From NCBI GenBank assembly GCA_964351745.1, contig CAYGPI010000008.1, positions 1 to 49,952 of the forward strand: a stretch of 49,952 nt of DNA. Reading direction: 5' to 3'. This DNA comes from CAYNJF01 sp964351745. Its GTDB lineage: Bacteria; Pseudomonadota; Gammaproteobacteria; Berkiellales; Berkiellaceae. The notes under the pieces were generated by a model, which worked only from the letters and a program-made list of their open reading frames with translations, was not told where the DNA came from and made no database searches. Each line of letters begins with the position of its first letter. The stretch's first letter is position 1. Position numbers and translations under genes: made by a program. This document shows positions 34,902 through 42,997 of the stretch, piece after piece.

Positions 34902-35870
34902 ATGTCTTTTTCAAAGGTATTCGCATTTGCTTGTCTGTGTCTTCTTGGCGCGGCTGTGCTTCATCATCATTTTAAAAACAATCTTCCCGTGGTAGCCATC
35001 GCCAATTATGGGGCCCACTCATCTTTGTCTAAATCAATCGAGGGGCTTAAAGCTGAATTAGCTCGTCAAGGTTATATCGAGGGGGAAACCATCACTTTTA
35101 TTGAGTCCCATGTCAATTTTGAACAAAATATGATTCCTTTAATGCTTCAAGAACTAAAAACCCATCGCCCAGCGGTAATAGTGACCCTGACAACGCCGGT
35201 TTCACAATATGCTAAAAACACTATCAACGACATTCCCTTAGTTTTTAGCGTGATCACGGATCCCGTTGAAGCAGGCCTATTGAAATCCAAAGATCATAGT
35301 TTCAATAACGTCACAGGCGCTTCAGACCAACAAGATTTATCATTAATGATAGAACTAGCAAAATCATTGCTCGTCAATCCAAAAAAAATTGGTGTTCTCT
35401 ATTCTACTTCGGAAGCAAACGATCAAAGCTTAGTGACCATGCTTGAAACAGCTGCATCAAAGCATAACATGGAAGTTCTTAGTGTGCCTATTGAGCATAT
35501 GAAGGATATCCCTCTTCGTATGCATCTGTTTAAGGACAAAGTGGATATGATTTATGTTGGCACCAGCGGTCCAATTCAACCCGCCATGGCAGCCATCACT
35601 TATGAAGCTGACAAGATGAACATCCCTATCTTTAACGTCGAGGAGCAGGCTGTACTTGACGGATTAGCGCTAGCCAGTTATGCCGTCGATTACACTCAAG
35701 TAGGTACTAACAGTGCCATGCTTGTCTCAAAGATTTTGAACAACGAAGCGATGGAAGATCTGACACCTATATTTCCATCACAACAAGACCATCAATTATT
35801 TATCAGCAAAAAAAAGGCACAGAGCCTTAACATTTTGATACCAAACAACTATCAAAACAAGGCGGTTTAG
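34902..35870 (+). CDS. ABC importer substrate-binding protein (TrpX-like)
   Basis: Periplasmic binding protein of the ABC_sub_bind family, which includes TrpX of Gram-positive trpXYZ transporters. The 322-residue protein has an N-terminal hydrophobic helix (VFAFACLCLLGAAVL) acting as signal or anchor; no lipobox Cys is clear. The mature part shows the family features: VVAIANYGAH, GLKAELARQGYIEGETI, TTPVSQYAKNTINDIPLVFSVITDPVEAGLL, a conserved NVTGASD, KIGVLYSTSEANDQ, and DGLALASYAVDYTQVG at the C-terminal lobe. Its ribosome-binding site is inside the attenuator. The likely cargo is an aromatic amino acid: tryptophan, or kynurenine given the kynU neighbour. Only one base separates it from the ATPase gene. 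Confidence 0.85.
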   Translation: MSFSKVFAFACLCLLGAAVLHHHFKNNLPVVAIANYGAHSSLSKSIEGLKAELARQGYIEGETITFIESHVNFEQNMIPLMLQELKTHRPAVIVTLTTPVSQYAKNTINDIPLVFSVITDPVEAGLLKSKDHSFNNVTGASDQQDLSLMIELAKSLLVNPKKIGVLYSTSEANDQSLVTMLETAASKHNMEVLSVPIEHMKDIPLRMHLFKDKVDMIYVGTSGPIQPAMAAITYEADKMNIPIFNVEEQAVLDGLALASYAVDYTQVGTNSAMLVSKILNNEAMEDLTPIFPSQQDHQLFISKKKAQSLNILIPNNYQNKAV

Positions 35871-35871
35871 G

Positions 35872-36621
35872 ATGATAAAAGCTCGAGGATTAAAAAAAAC
35901 ATTTCAAGGTAAAAACATTCCGATCTTAAATGGCATTGATCTGGATATCTCACAGGGCGATTTTTGTATCATGATAGGTGGTAATGGCTCAGGAAAATCT
36001 ACCTTACTTCGTTGTCTAGCAGGCTATGAATGTATTGATGAAGGTCTCGTTAACACAACACCATCTAGTGCATTTGTCACTCAAGATATTAAAGAAGGCA
36101 CCATTGGGGAGCTTTCTCTGCTTGAAAATATGGTTCTCTCAAAATCAAAAAAACGAATGGGCTTAAAGCAAGGTTTCAAGTTGATCTCAAGCTATCATAA
36201 AGAGATATATCAGGAGATAGCAAGCGTTGGGATTGGGTTGGAGAAATACATCCACACCCCGATGTCTCATCTCTCTGGTGGCCAACGTCAAACCATAGCA
36301 ACCATCATGGCACTTCGCTCAAACCCATCTTTATTATTCCTAGATGAGCATACGAGTGCCTTAGATCCAAGTATGCATCAAACATTGATGGAAATCACAG
36401 CTTCAAGCATCAAAAAGCAGAATATCACAACCCTCATGATCACTCATAGCTTTGAAGATGCCGTTGCATTTGGCAATCGATTAATCATGCTTGATCAGGG
36501 AAAAGTTGTTTTGAATCTTGACGAGCAAGAAAAACAAAAATTGACAGCCCCTCAGCTCTATAGTCTCTTTTTGGAAAAGCAATCCAGAGTCTTAAGATCA
36601 AACAAGGTGGCTGCCATATGA
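35872..36621 (+). CDS. ABC importer ATP-binding protein (TrpZ-like)
   Basis: Energises the importer from the cytosolic side. The 249-residue protein has Walker A GGNGSGKST (about residues 39-47), a Q-loop region FVTQDI, the ABC signature LSGGQRQ (about 133-139), Walker B SLLFLDEHTSALDP, and the switch His in MITHSFEDA. The Walker B Glu is present, so it should hydrolyse ATP. The start follows the binding-protein stop by 1 nt, and its own TGA overlaps the permease ATG by 4 nt, so all three are translationally coupled. Confidence 0.92.
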   Translation: MIKARGLKKTFQGKNIPILNGIDLDISQGDFCIMIGGNGSGKSTLLRCLAGYECIDEGLVNTTPSSAFVTQDIKEGTIGELSLLENMVLSKSKKRMGLKQGFKLISSYHKEIYQEIASVGIGLEKYIHTPMSHLSGGQRQTIATIMALRSNPSLLFLDEHTSALDPSMHQTLMEITASSIKKQNITTLMITHSFEDAVAFGNRLIMLDQGKVVLNLDEQEKQKLTAPQLYSLFLEKQSRVLRSNKVAAI

Positions 36622-37448
36622 CCGCCTTACTGCTAACCACGATCTTGCATGGCCTTATTCTAGGCCTTGTTACCTTTGGCGTGATGATCCCTTTCAAAAT
36701 TCTTGATTGTCCTGACTTAACCCCGGAGGCATCCTATACTTTTGGCGGATGTCTTAGTGCTCTCTTAATGATGTTAGGTATCTCTAGTATTTTAAGCCTA
36801 CTCATAACATCTTTTTGTTGCGGAATAATAGGGCTCATCACAGCCACGGTGTATCTTAGGTTTAAGATTAATTCCTTGCTAGCTGGGATCATTGTAAGCA
36901 CCATGCTCTACAGTGTTAACTTAAGAATGCTTGGCAAACCTAACGCTGCGTTATTTGATCTCGATCTTTTACTTCAAACATCCCCAATCTCTCTAAAAAT
37001 AATTGGCATGATTATGCTTATGACCACGGTGATCTCCTTACTGTATGCCTTCCTAAAAACTGAACACGGATTAAAGTTGCGCGCAGTTGGGTTAAATCCA
37101 AGTTTCTGCTCGCGAACTCATATATCAGTTCAATCACATACACAATTAGGTTTCTTTATTGGTAACGCTTGCGCAGGACTCGCAGGGTGCATCACGATTC
37201 AACTACAGTCTTATGCTGATGTAAACATGGGCACGGGCTTCATCATTCATGCCTTGGCAGCCCTCATGATTGGCGAAGCCATTGTTGGAAAAAAAACCAC
37301 ATTGACTTTATTAATCTCACCATTTATCGGGGCCATGATATATCAGCATATTCAAAGCCTAGTTTTATTAGCTGGTCTTGCCCCTGGGGATTTAAAAATT
37401 CTAACAGGACTCATTCTTATCGTTTTACTGATGCTAAGGAGCAGATAA
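36618..37448 (+). CDS. ABC importer permease (TrpY-like, BPD_transp_2)
   Basis: Inner-membrane channel of the importer. 276 residues, about eight to nine hydrophobic helices from residue 3 to the end. The family features of the branched-chain/TrpY-type permease are visible: a cytoplasmic loop LKTEHGLKLRAVGLNPSFC, the NACAGLAGCITIQLQSYADVNMGTGF segment as two shorter pieces (NACAGLAGC and YADVNMGTGF), and GEAIVG. It closes with TAA sharing its last base with the kynU ATG, so transport and kynurenine cleavage are made together. Confidence 0.9.
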   Translation: MTALLLTTILHGLILGLVTFGVMIPFKILDCPDLTPEASYTFGGCLSALLMMLGISSILSLLITSFCCGIIGLITATVYLRFKINSLLAGIIVSTMLYSVNLRMLGKPNAALFDLDLLLQTSPISLKIIGMIMLMTTVISLLYAFLKTEHGLKLRAVGLNPSFCSRTHISVQSHTQLGFFIGNACAGLAGCITIQLQSYADVNMGTGFIIHALAALMIGEAIVGKKTTLTLLISPFIGAMIYQHIQSLVLLAGLAPGDLKILTGLILIVLLMLRSR

Positions 37449-38614
37449 TGAAACACTCATCCTTTCAGTTATCAAATGATTCTATCTACATGTGTGCACA
37501 CTCTCTTGGCCCCATAAGTACTCATGCGAGTAACTATGTTTTGCAAGGGCTTAATACCTGGGCAACTCTTGGCGTTGCCGGCTGGAGTCAAGATAACTGG
37601 ATTCGTTTGCCTTTTTTGCTCGGAGCAAAAATTGCAAAAATGATTGGTGCTTTAGCCAGTGAGGTGGTCATCACTGACAGCACCTGTATTAACCTATACA
37701 AAGTTCTCAAGGCCGCGTTGCTTTTAAACGCTGAACGCCAACAAATTTTAACGCATGACGATAATTTTCCAGCTGATCTATATATTGCTCAGGGCATTAG
37801 AGATGACACCCTTTGTCAGTTGAATACTGTTGCTGCTGACCAACTGATAGATAACATCACAGATCAAATAGGGGTTGTGTTGATCACTCATGTGAATTAT
37901 AGATCTTCAAAAATCATTGATTTAAAACCTATTGTTGACAAAGCACACCAAATGGGCGCTTTAGTGATCGTCGATTTCTCACACTCTATTGGTGTGATTC
38001 CTATTGATGTTAAAAAGTTGAATGTTGATTTTGCAGTAGGATGCACTTATAAATATTTGTGTGGGGGCCCAGGCTCACCAAGTTTTGTGTTTGTTGATAG
38101 TAAGCATATCTATGCAAAGTCGCCTATATATGGATGGATGGGGCACTCTCAGCCCTTCTCATTTTTTGAAAAATTTGACACAAGCCTCAATATTTCTAAG
38201 TTTATGGGTACGACACCTGCCATTTTAAGTCTTAAATCACTTGAGGGCAGTTTGCAAATTTATGATGATGTATGCATGGAAGATATCAGGCGTTTGAGTT
38301 TAGACTATAGCTCTAAACTCATTGAAATCGCTCATGCGCTTGTGCCCCAACTTGAATGCTTATCTCCATCCAGTCCCAAAGCGCGTGGTGGTCATGTCAC
38401 ATTTATTCATCAAGATGGTTTGAAAATTGTAAGAGCTTTAAACGTAACTGGTGTCATCTGTGATTATAGAGATCCTGGCGCCATGAGATTCAGTGTTCAC
38501 CCCTTCTTCATAAACAAGCATGACATACACACTGTAGCCAATAAAATGGCTCATATCATTCATAGCAAAACATATCTTGATCCTAAGTTTAATATGCTTA
38601 CAAAGGTAACCTAA
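37448..38614 (+). CDS. kynU: Kynureninase
   Basis: PLP enzyme cleaving L-kynurenine to anthranilate and alanine. The 388-residue protein matches the family along its length: CAHSLGP, the PLP-phosphate loop TDSTCINLYK, DDNFPADLYIAQGI, ITHVNYRSS, VDFSHSIG (PLP-ring Asp176 and His179), and the PLP lysine Lys202 in GCTYKYLCGGPGSP. GWMGHSQPF and FMGTTPAILSL complete the match. Where the human enzyme has Asn333, in its substrate pocket, a Thr is seen here, as in bacterial kynurenine-preferring enzymes; this suggests kynurenine rather than 3-hydroxykynurenine. It supplies TrpD, replacing trpEG. The spacing to trpD is 1 nt. Confidence 0.93.
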   Translation: MKHSSFQLSNDSIYMCAHSLGPISTHASNYVLQGLNTWATLGVAGWSQDNWIRLPFLLGAKIAKMIGALASEVVITDSTCINLYKVLKAALLLNAERQQILTHDDNFPADLYIAQGIRDDTLCQLNTVAADQLIDNITDQIGVVLITHVNYRSSKIIDLKPIVDKAHQMGALVIVDFSHSIGVIPIDVKKLNVDFAVGCTYKYLCGGPGSPSFVFVDSKHIYAKSPIYGWMGHSQPFSFFEKFDTSLNISKFMGTTPAILSLKSLEGSLQIYDDVCMEDIRRLSLDYSSKLIEIAHALVPQLECLSPSSPKARGGHVTFIHQDGLKIVRALNVTGVICDYRDPGAMRFSVHPFFINKHDIHTVANKMAHIIHSKTYLDPKFNMLTKVT

Positions 38615-38615
38615 C

Positions 38616-39626
38616 ATGAAAACTATTCAGCTTTATATTGATAAGCTTAAAAACAATAGGACATTAACTGAAGAGCAAAGTTATTCTAGTTTTAGAAAGC
38701 TAGTGGATGCTCCTCTTCATGAGCAAAAGCTCTTTATTAAAGCATTTAATTTAAGACCTCCAACGGTTCAAGAGCTGCTAGGAGCCCAAAAAGCCATCTT
38801 ACAATTTGCTACGCCTTTCGAAGTTCAAAATGGTATTGATATGGTTGGCACAGGTGGCGATGGCATGGGCACTTTTAATATAACAACCGCTTCAAGTTTA
38901 GTGGTTGCCAGTGCGAATATGCCTGTTATCAAACATGGGGGTAGCAGTGTCAGTAGTGACAGTGGAGCCTCTGATGTGATTCGTGAGCTGGGCATTCCTT
39001 ATTCATGCAACACTGCTGAATTAACACTTAGATTAAAACAATATCATTTTGCTTACCTTCCTGCTCCTCGATGCAACCCATACTTTAAGAGACTAGGTCT
39101 TGTCCGGCAAGACCTCAAGTGTCGAACCATTTTAAATATCTTGGGGCCACTGACTAACCCAACTCAACCTTACAAACGATTGATAGGCGTTTATCATCAG
39201 TCGTTAATTGAACCTGTTGCCAAGGTCCTTCAGGCTAACGGCGTACACCTAGGATTGGCTCTGTCGTCAATAGACGGGCTAGATGAAATAAGCGTATGCT
39301 CGCCAACTAAAGCTATCATGATCAAACATGGAGAGCTACAACATCTCACTATCAACCCAAAGGATTTTATAGATGAAACTTACACTTTAAGTGAGTTTCA
39401 ATGCTCTGGGGTCAAACAAAGCGCTCAAATTATCTTAGACGTCTTTGATTCTAAAGTAAAAGGAGCAAAAAGAGATATCATCGCTCTTAACAGTGCTTTT
39501 GGTCTTCTTGTCGCTGGATGCGTCGACAATGCGCTTGAAGGATTCATACTAGCTAAAAAGATGATAGAAAGTCGACGCCCCATGATATTAATCAAAGAAA
39601 TGTCTAAGGAAATGATCCATGAATAG
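38616..39626 (+). CDS. trpD: Anthranilate phosphoribosyltransferase (variant active site)
   Basis: Joins anthranilate to PRPP to give phosphoribosylanthranilate. The 336-residue protein has the PRPP loop DMVGTGGDGMGTFNITTAS, KHGGSSVSSDSGASDV, and VRQDLKCRTILNILGPLTNP with the conserved Arg. Two usual anthranilate-site residues differ: KHGN is KHGG (Asn to Gly), and the conserved His after FAPxx is Asn (YLPAPRCNPYF). The rest of the fold looks intact, and the gene is between kynU and trpC, so the call is firm; how the site holds anthranilate is open. It overlaps trpC by 8 nt. Confidence 0.92.
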   Translation: MKTIQLYIDKLKNNRTLTEEQSYSSFRKLVDAPLHEQKLFIKAFNLRPPTVQELLGAQKAILQFATPFEVQNGIDMVGTGGDGMGTFNITTASSLVVASANMPVIKHGGSSVSSDSGASDVIRELGIPYSCNTAELTLRLKQYHFAYLPAPRCNPYFKRLGLVRQDLKCRTILNILGPLTNPTQPYKRLIGVYHQSLIEPVAKVLQANGVHLGLALSSIDGLDEISVCSPTKAIMIKHGELQHLTINPKDFIDETYTLSEFQCSGVKQSAQIILDVFDSKVKGAKRDIIALNSAFGLLVAGCVDNALEGFILAKKMIESRRPMILIKEMSKEMIHE

Positions 39627-40392
39627 AATACTTGAAAATATCCGATCGAATATCCCCAAAAGGCTTGAAAATATAGAGTTGACTCAATCACCACAACTTG
39701 AGCCCCTTAACTTTATTCCTTCATTAGATAATCAAAGGCCATATTTCATAGCAGAAATAAAGTTCTCATCGCCTTCACGAGGAAGAATATATCCTGGCAA
39801 TGATGACGTTATATCGATTGCACAATCATATTTTGATAATGGTGCTCATGCGCTATCTGTTCTCACAGAGCCAGATTACTTTTCAGGCAAACTAGACTAC
39901 ATAAGAAGAATTAGACAAGCGTTTCCTGACTGCCCTATCTTGATGAAAGATTTCATTATCTGCCACAAACAAGTTGATTTAGCGCAGGATATTGGTGCAA
40001 GCGCTATCTTGTTGATTGCAGGGTTTATTGAATTTGAGTTGTTAGTGGATTTGTATCAGTACGCCACATCTAAAAAATTAACGGTGTTGATTGAAGTCCA
40101 TACTCTAGAGCAACTTAATCAAGCTCTGACGTTATGTCCAACACTAATAGGTATCAACAATCGTGACTTATCAACGTTTTCTACAAGTTTGGAAGTTTCT
40201 AAAAACTTAATCAACCATATCCCTAAGAAGATAAATGTCATCAGTGAAAGCGGGATTAGTTCAAAATCACACATACAGGCATTAACTAAGCTTGGTTATG
40301 ATGGATTCTTGATTGGAACTGCATGTATGGCACATCGTCACCCAGGCCTGGCTTTGAGAGCCTTAACCATGGAGAGTGACCATGCATGTTAA
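39619..40392 (+). CDS. trpC: Indole-3-glycerol-phosphate synthase
   Basis: Closes the indole ring from CdRP. The 257-residue TIM barrel keeps the family motifs: FIAEIKFSSPSRGRI (catalytic Lys), LTEPDYFSG, ILMKDFII (second Lys), ILLIAGFIEF, LIEVHTLEQL, IGINNRDLSTFST, and ISESGISS. It is a separate protein, not fused to TrpF as in enterobacteria. The start lies within the last codons of trpD, and its end overlaps trpF. Confidence 0.95.
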   Translation: MNRILENIRSNIPKRLENIELTQSPQLEPLNFIPSLDNQRPYFIAEIKFSSPSRGRIYPGNDDVISIAQSYFDNGAHALSVLTEPDYFSGKLDYIRRIRQAFPDCPILMKDFIICHKQVDLAQDIGASAILLIAGFIEFELLVDLYQYATSKKLTVLIEVHTLEQLNQALTLCPTLIGINNRDLSTFSTSLEVSKNLINHIPKKINVISESGISSKSHIQALTKLGYDGFLIGTACMAHRHPGLALRALTMESDHAC

Positions 40393-40990
40393 AATTTGCG
40401 GGATTAGAACTTTAAACCAAGCTAGGATTGCTGTTAAATATGGGGCTTTCGCAATAGGGTTTAATTTTTACAAAAACTCTCACCGTTTTATCACGACTGA
40501 GAAGGCGAAGAAAATTATTACTTCATTAGGATCAGATATCATCAAAGTTGGCATCATCATAGATGATAACCCGAATGATTTACAATCGATGCTCGATGAT
40601 ATTGGATTAGATTATATACAGATCTATCATCCACTAAATAACTCCCCCTTAAAGGAAAAATTGATTTTAAGCCTTCAGATAGATGACATCCAAGACATAC
40701 CCCATGAAAACGATCTCACTGGCTATGCTTACATCCTTCTTGATGCCCCCAAACTTAAAAAGGATGTTTACGGTGGCACAGGGATCCAAGCAAACTCAGA
40801 AGTAGCCTGTACCTTAGCGAAACGTGGCAATTTAATTTTAGCTGGTGGCCTTACGGATAAGAACGTGGCTAAGGCTATCAGGAATATTCAGCCTTTTGCA
40901 GTAGATGTTGCCAGCGGCATAGAGAATAACCAACAGATCATATGCCAAAACAAAGTGAAAAAATTTATAGAGGCGTCTTATCATGTTTAA
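40382..40990 (+). CDS. trpF: Phosphoribosylanthranilate isomerase
   Basis: Isomerises PRA to CdRP. The ATG at 40382 is preferred over a GTG at 40376 because GGAG (40371-40374) sits seven bases before it; the product is 202 residues beginning MHVKICGIRT, as in the family. The general base Cys is in KICGI and the acid Asp in LLDAPK, followed by the phosphate loop YGGTGIQ and ILAGGLTDKNV, and VDVASGIE at the end. It overlaps the end of trpC and shares 8 nt with trpB. Confidence 0.94.
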   Translation: MHVKICGIRTLNQARIAVKYGAFAIGFNFYKNSHRFITTEKAKKIITSLGSDIIKVGIIIDDNPNDLQSMLDDIGLDYIQIYHPLNNSPLKEKLILSLQIDDIQDIPHENDLTGYAYILLDAPKLKKDVYGGTGIQANSEVACTLAKRGNLILAGGLTDKNVAKAIRNIQPFAVDVASGIENNQQIICQNKVKKFIEASYHV

Positions 40991-42170
40991 GTTGAATACT
41001 GAGTTTGGTGGCTTTGGTGGCTGCTATGCACCTGAAACTCTGATTGGGCCTCTAAGAGAGCTTGAGAAAGCTTTTATTGAAGCCTTAGAATGTGAAGCAT
41101 TTAACATTGAGTTGCGGAGCCTGCTAAGAGATTTTGTTGGACGCCCGACGCCACTTTATTATGCTCAAAGATTAAGTGAACATTTAGGGGGAGCTAAAAT
41201 CTATTTCAAAAGAGAGGATTTAGCTCACACCGGAGCGCATAAAATTAATAATACCCTTGGGCAAGTCCTTTTAGCGAAAAAAATGGGTAAGACTCATATC
41301 TTTGCTGAAACTGGCGCTGGTCAACATGGGGTGGCAACAGCGACTGCTGCAAGCTTGCTTGGGCTTCAATGTACTGTGTATATGGGTGAAAAAGATATGG
41401 CTCGCCAAGCTTTAAATGTCACCCGAATGCAGTTGCTTGGCGCAACAGTCAAAGCTGTTCACACGGGTAGCAAAACATTAAAAGATGCTACCAGTCAAGC
41501 CATGCGAGATTGGGTAGTTCATCTTGAGAATACCTACTATGTCATTGGTTCAGTAGTAGGGCCTCATCCCTACCCAACCATCGTCAAGCATTTCCAGTCT
41601 GTCATTGGGGACGAGGCAAAGATCCAAGTTCAAGATTTATGCAATAGACTACCAGATCATCTTATCGCCTGTGTCGGTGGCGGCAGCAATGCTATAGGCT
41701 TATTCAGTACCTTTCTGAGCGATGCATGTGTGAGCATGACAGGTGTAGAGGCAGGGGGACAAGGTGTCGCTACTCAAAGACATGCAGCAAAATTTTTCGG
41801 CGGCAAACCTGGCGTCTTGCAGGGTATGAAAACCTATATGTTGCAAGATGGAGACGGTCAAATCCTACCAACTCATAGTATTAGTGCTGGACTTGACTAC
41901 CCAGGCGTTGGCCCGCAACACTGTTTTTTATATGAATCAAACAGAGCAAACTATACTCATGTTCATGATGAACAAGCATTAGATGCAGCCCTTCTTTTAT
42001 CAAAACTCGAAGGCATCATTCCTGCTCTTGAAAGCGCTCACGCCATAGCTTATGCCATTCAATTGGCGGCAAAACTTTCGAAAGACAAAATCATACTCAT
42101 TGGACTATCTGGTAGAGGTGACAAAGATATAGAACTACTCAAGCAAAGATTGGAGAGCAATTATGATTAG
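40983..42170 (+). CDS. trpB: Tryptophan synthase beta chain
   Basis: Makes tryptophan from indole and serine using PLP. The 395-residue TrpB1-type protein shows FGGCYAPETLIGPL, GRPTPLYYAQRLSEHLGG, the PLP lysine in HTGAHKINN, the general acid/base Glu in AETGAGQHGVA, the PLP-phosphate loop VGGGSNAIG, SISAGLDYPGVGPQH, and the PLP-N1 Ser in LSGRGDKD. The subunit-contact residues are present, as expected for a partner of TrpA next door. It overlaps trpA by 8 nt. Confidence 0.97.
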   Translation: MFKLNTEFGGFGGCYAPETLIGPLRELEKAFIEALECEAFNIELRSLLRDFVGRPTPLYYAQRLSEHLGGAKIYFKREDLAHTGAHKINNTLGQVLLAKKMGKTHIFAETGAGQHGVATATAASLLGLQCTVYMGEKDMARQALNVTRMQLLGATVKAVHTGSKTLKDATSQAMRDWVVHLENTYYVIGSVVGPHPYPTIVKHFQSVIGDEAKIQVQDLCNRLPDHLIACVGGGSNAIGLFSTFLSDACVSMTGVEAGGQGVATQRHAAKFFGGKPGVLQGMKTYMLQDGDGQILPTHSISAGLDYPGVGPQHCFLYESNRANYTHVHDEQALDAALLLSKLEGIIPALESAHAIAYAIQLAAKLSKDKIILIGLSGRGDKDIELLKQRLESNYD

Positions 42171-42954
42171 AGCAACGTTTAAAAACAAACCATTATTCAT
42201 TCCCTTTATTATGGCTGGATACCCTGATTTAGAAACTACCATTAAAGCTTTGTTAGTTCTACAAGAGAAAGGTGCTGACATGATAGAAGTAGGCGCACCC
42301 TTCTCAGATCCAATCGCTGATGGCCCAACCAATCTAGTAGCTTGCACGCACGCTTTAAAGCATGGCACAACTTTGGATAAGGTATTAAGCACCATTGAAA
42401 TAGCAAGAAATCAAGGGTTAAGAGTTCCAATTATTCTGTTTAGTTACTTCAACCCTATTCTAGCGATGGGGCTTGAGTTATTGACAAGCAGAGCTATTGA
42501 ATGTGGCGTTCAAGGACTGTTAGTGGTGGACTTGCCAGCACATATGTATCAATCAGAGTGCAACATTCTCAAACAGAGACTTGAGATTATACTGCTAGCC
42601 TCTCCGACAAGTGATCCTGAGAGACTAAAGTCATACGCAGTCATAGATCCCGCATTTGTGTATTACATCTCTAGACTTGGCACCACAGGAGCTCAAAAAA
42701 AACTTGAGTGTCACTTAGAAGGCCAGGTAGCTAAAATCAAGTCTCTCTTACCTAACCTGCCCGTTGTTGTTGGCTTTGGCATATCTAATGGTGAGCAGGC
42801 TCAAAGTGTTGCAAGTTTTTCAGATGGCGTGGTGGTTGGCAGCGCTTTGGTTCAAACAATGAATGAAAACTCTTTACAGAGATTTTCAGAATTAGCAACG
42901 AGGATAAAAAAAGCCATTTGTAACTTAGAATACAATCATCAATGGCAGTCATAA
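42163..42954 (+). CDS. trpA: Tryptophan synthase alpha chain
   Basis: Splits indole-3-glycerol phosphate into indole and glyceraldehyde-3-phosphate, passing indole to TrpB through a tunnel. The 263-residue TIM barrel has FIPFIMAGYPDLETT, the catalytic Glu and Asp in EVGAPFSDPIADGP, LFSYFNPILAMG, GLLVVDLP, YYISRLGTTG and the phosphate loop GFGISN with VVVGSAL. Last gene of the operon; a weak hairpin follows before the convergent permease gene. Confidence 0.96.
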   Translation: MIRATFKNKPLFIPFIMAGYPDLETTIKALLVLQEKGADMIEVGAPFSDPIADGPTNLVACTHALKHGTTLDKVLSTIEIARNQGLRVPIILFSYFNPILAMGLELLTSRAIECGVQGLLVVDLPAHMYQSECNILKQRLEIILLASPTSDPERLKSYAVIDPAFVYYISRLGTTGAQKKLECHLEGQVAKIKSLLPNLPVVVGFGISNGEQAQSVASFSDGVVVGSALVQTMNENSLQRFSELATRIKKAICNLEYNHQWQS

Positions 42955-42961
42955 CCCTCAC

Positions 42962-42997
42962 TTGCACACAATTAAGTTACAAAACTTAAGTTTGCAA
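42962..42997. terminator. Weak hairpin between trpA and the convergent permease
   Basis: TTAAGTT (42972-42978) pairs with AACTTAA (42983-42989) around a 4-nt loop, and TTGCA (42962-42966) with TGCAA (42993-42997) can close an outer stem. There is no proper T-run. It is the only structure seen after the last trp gene. Confidence 0.4.

Noticed and set aside
39619..40990. trpC and trpF as a fused gene
   Set aside because: TrpC ends with its own stop at 40392, and TrpF has its own start with GGAG upstream; they only overlap.
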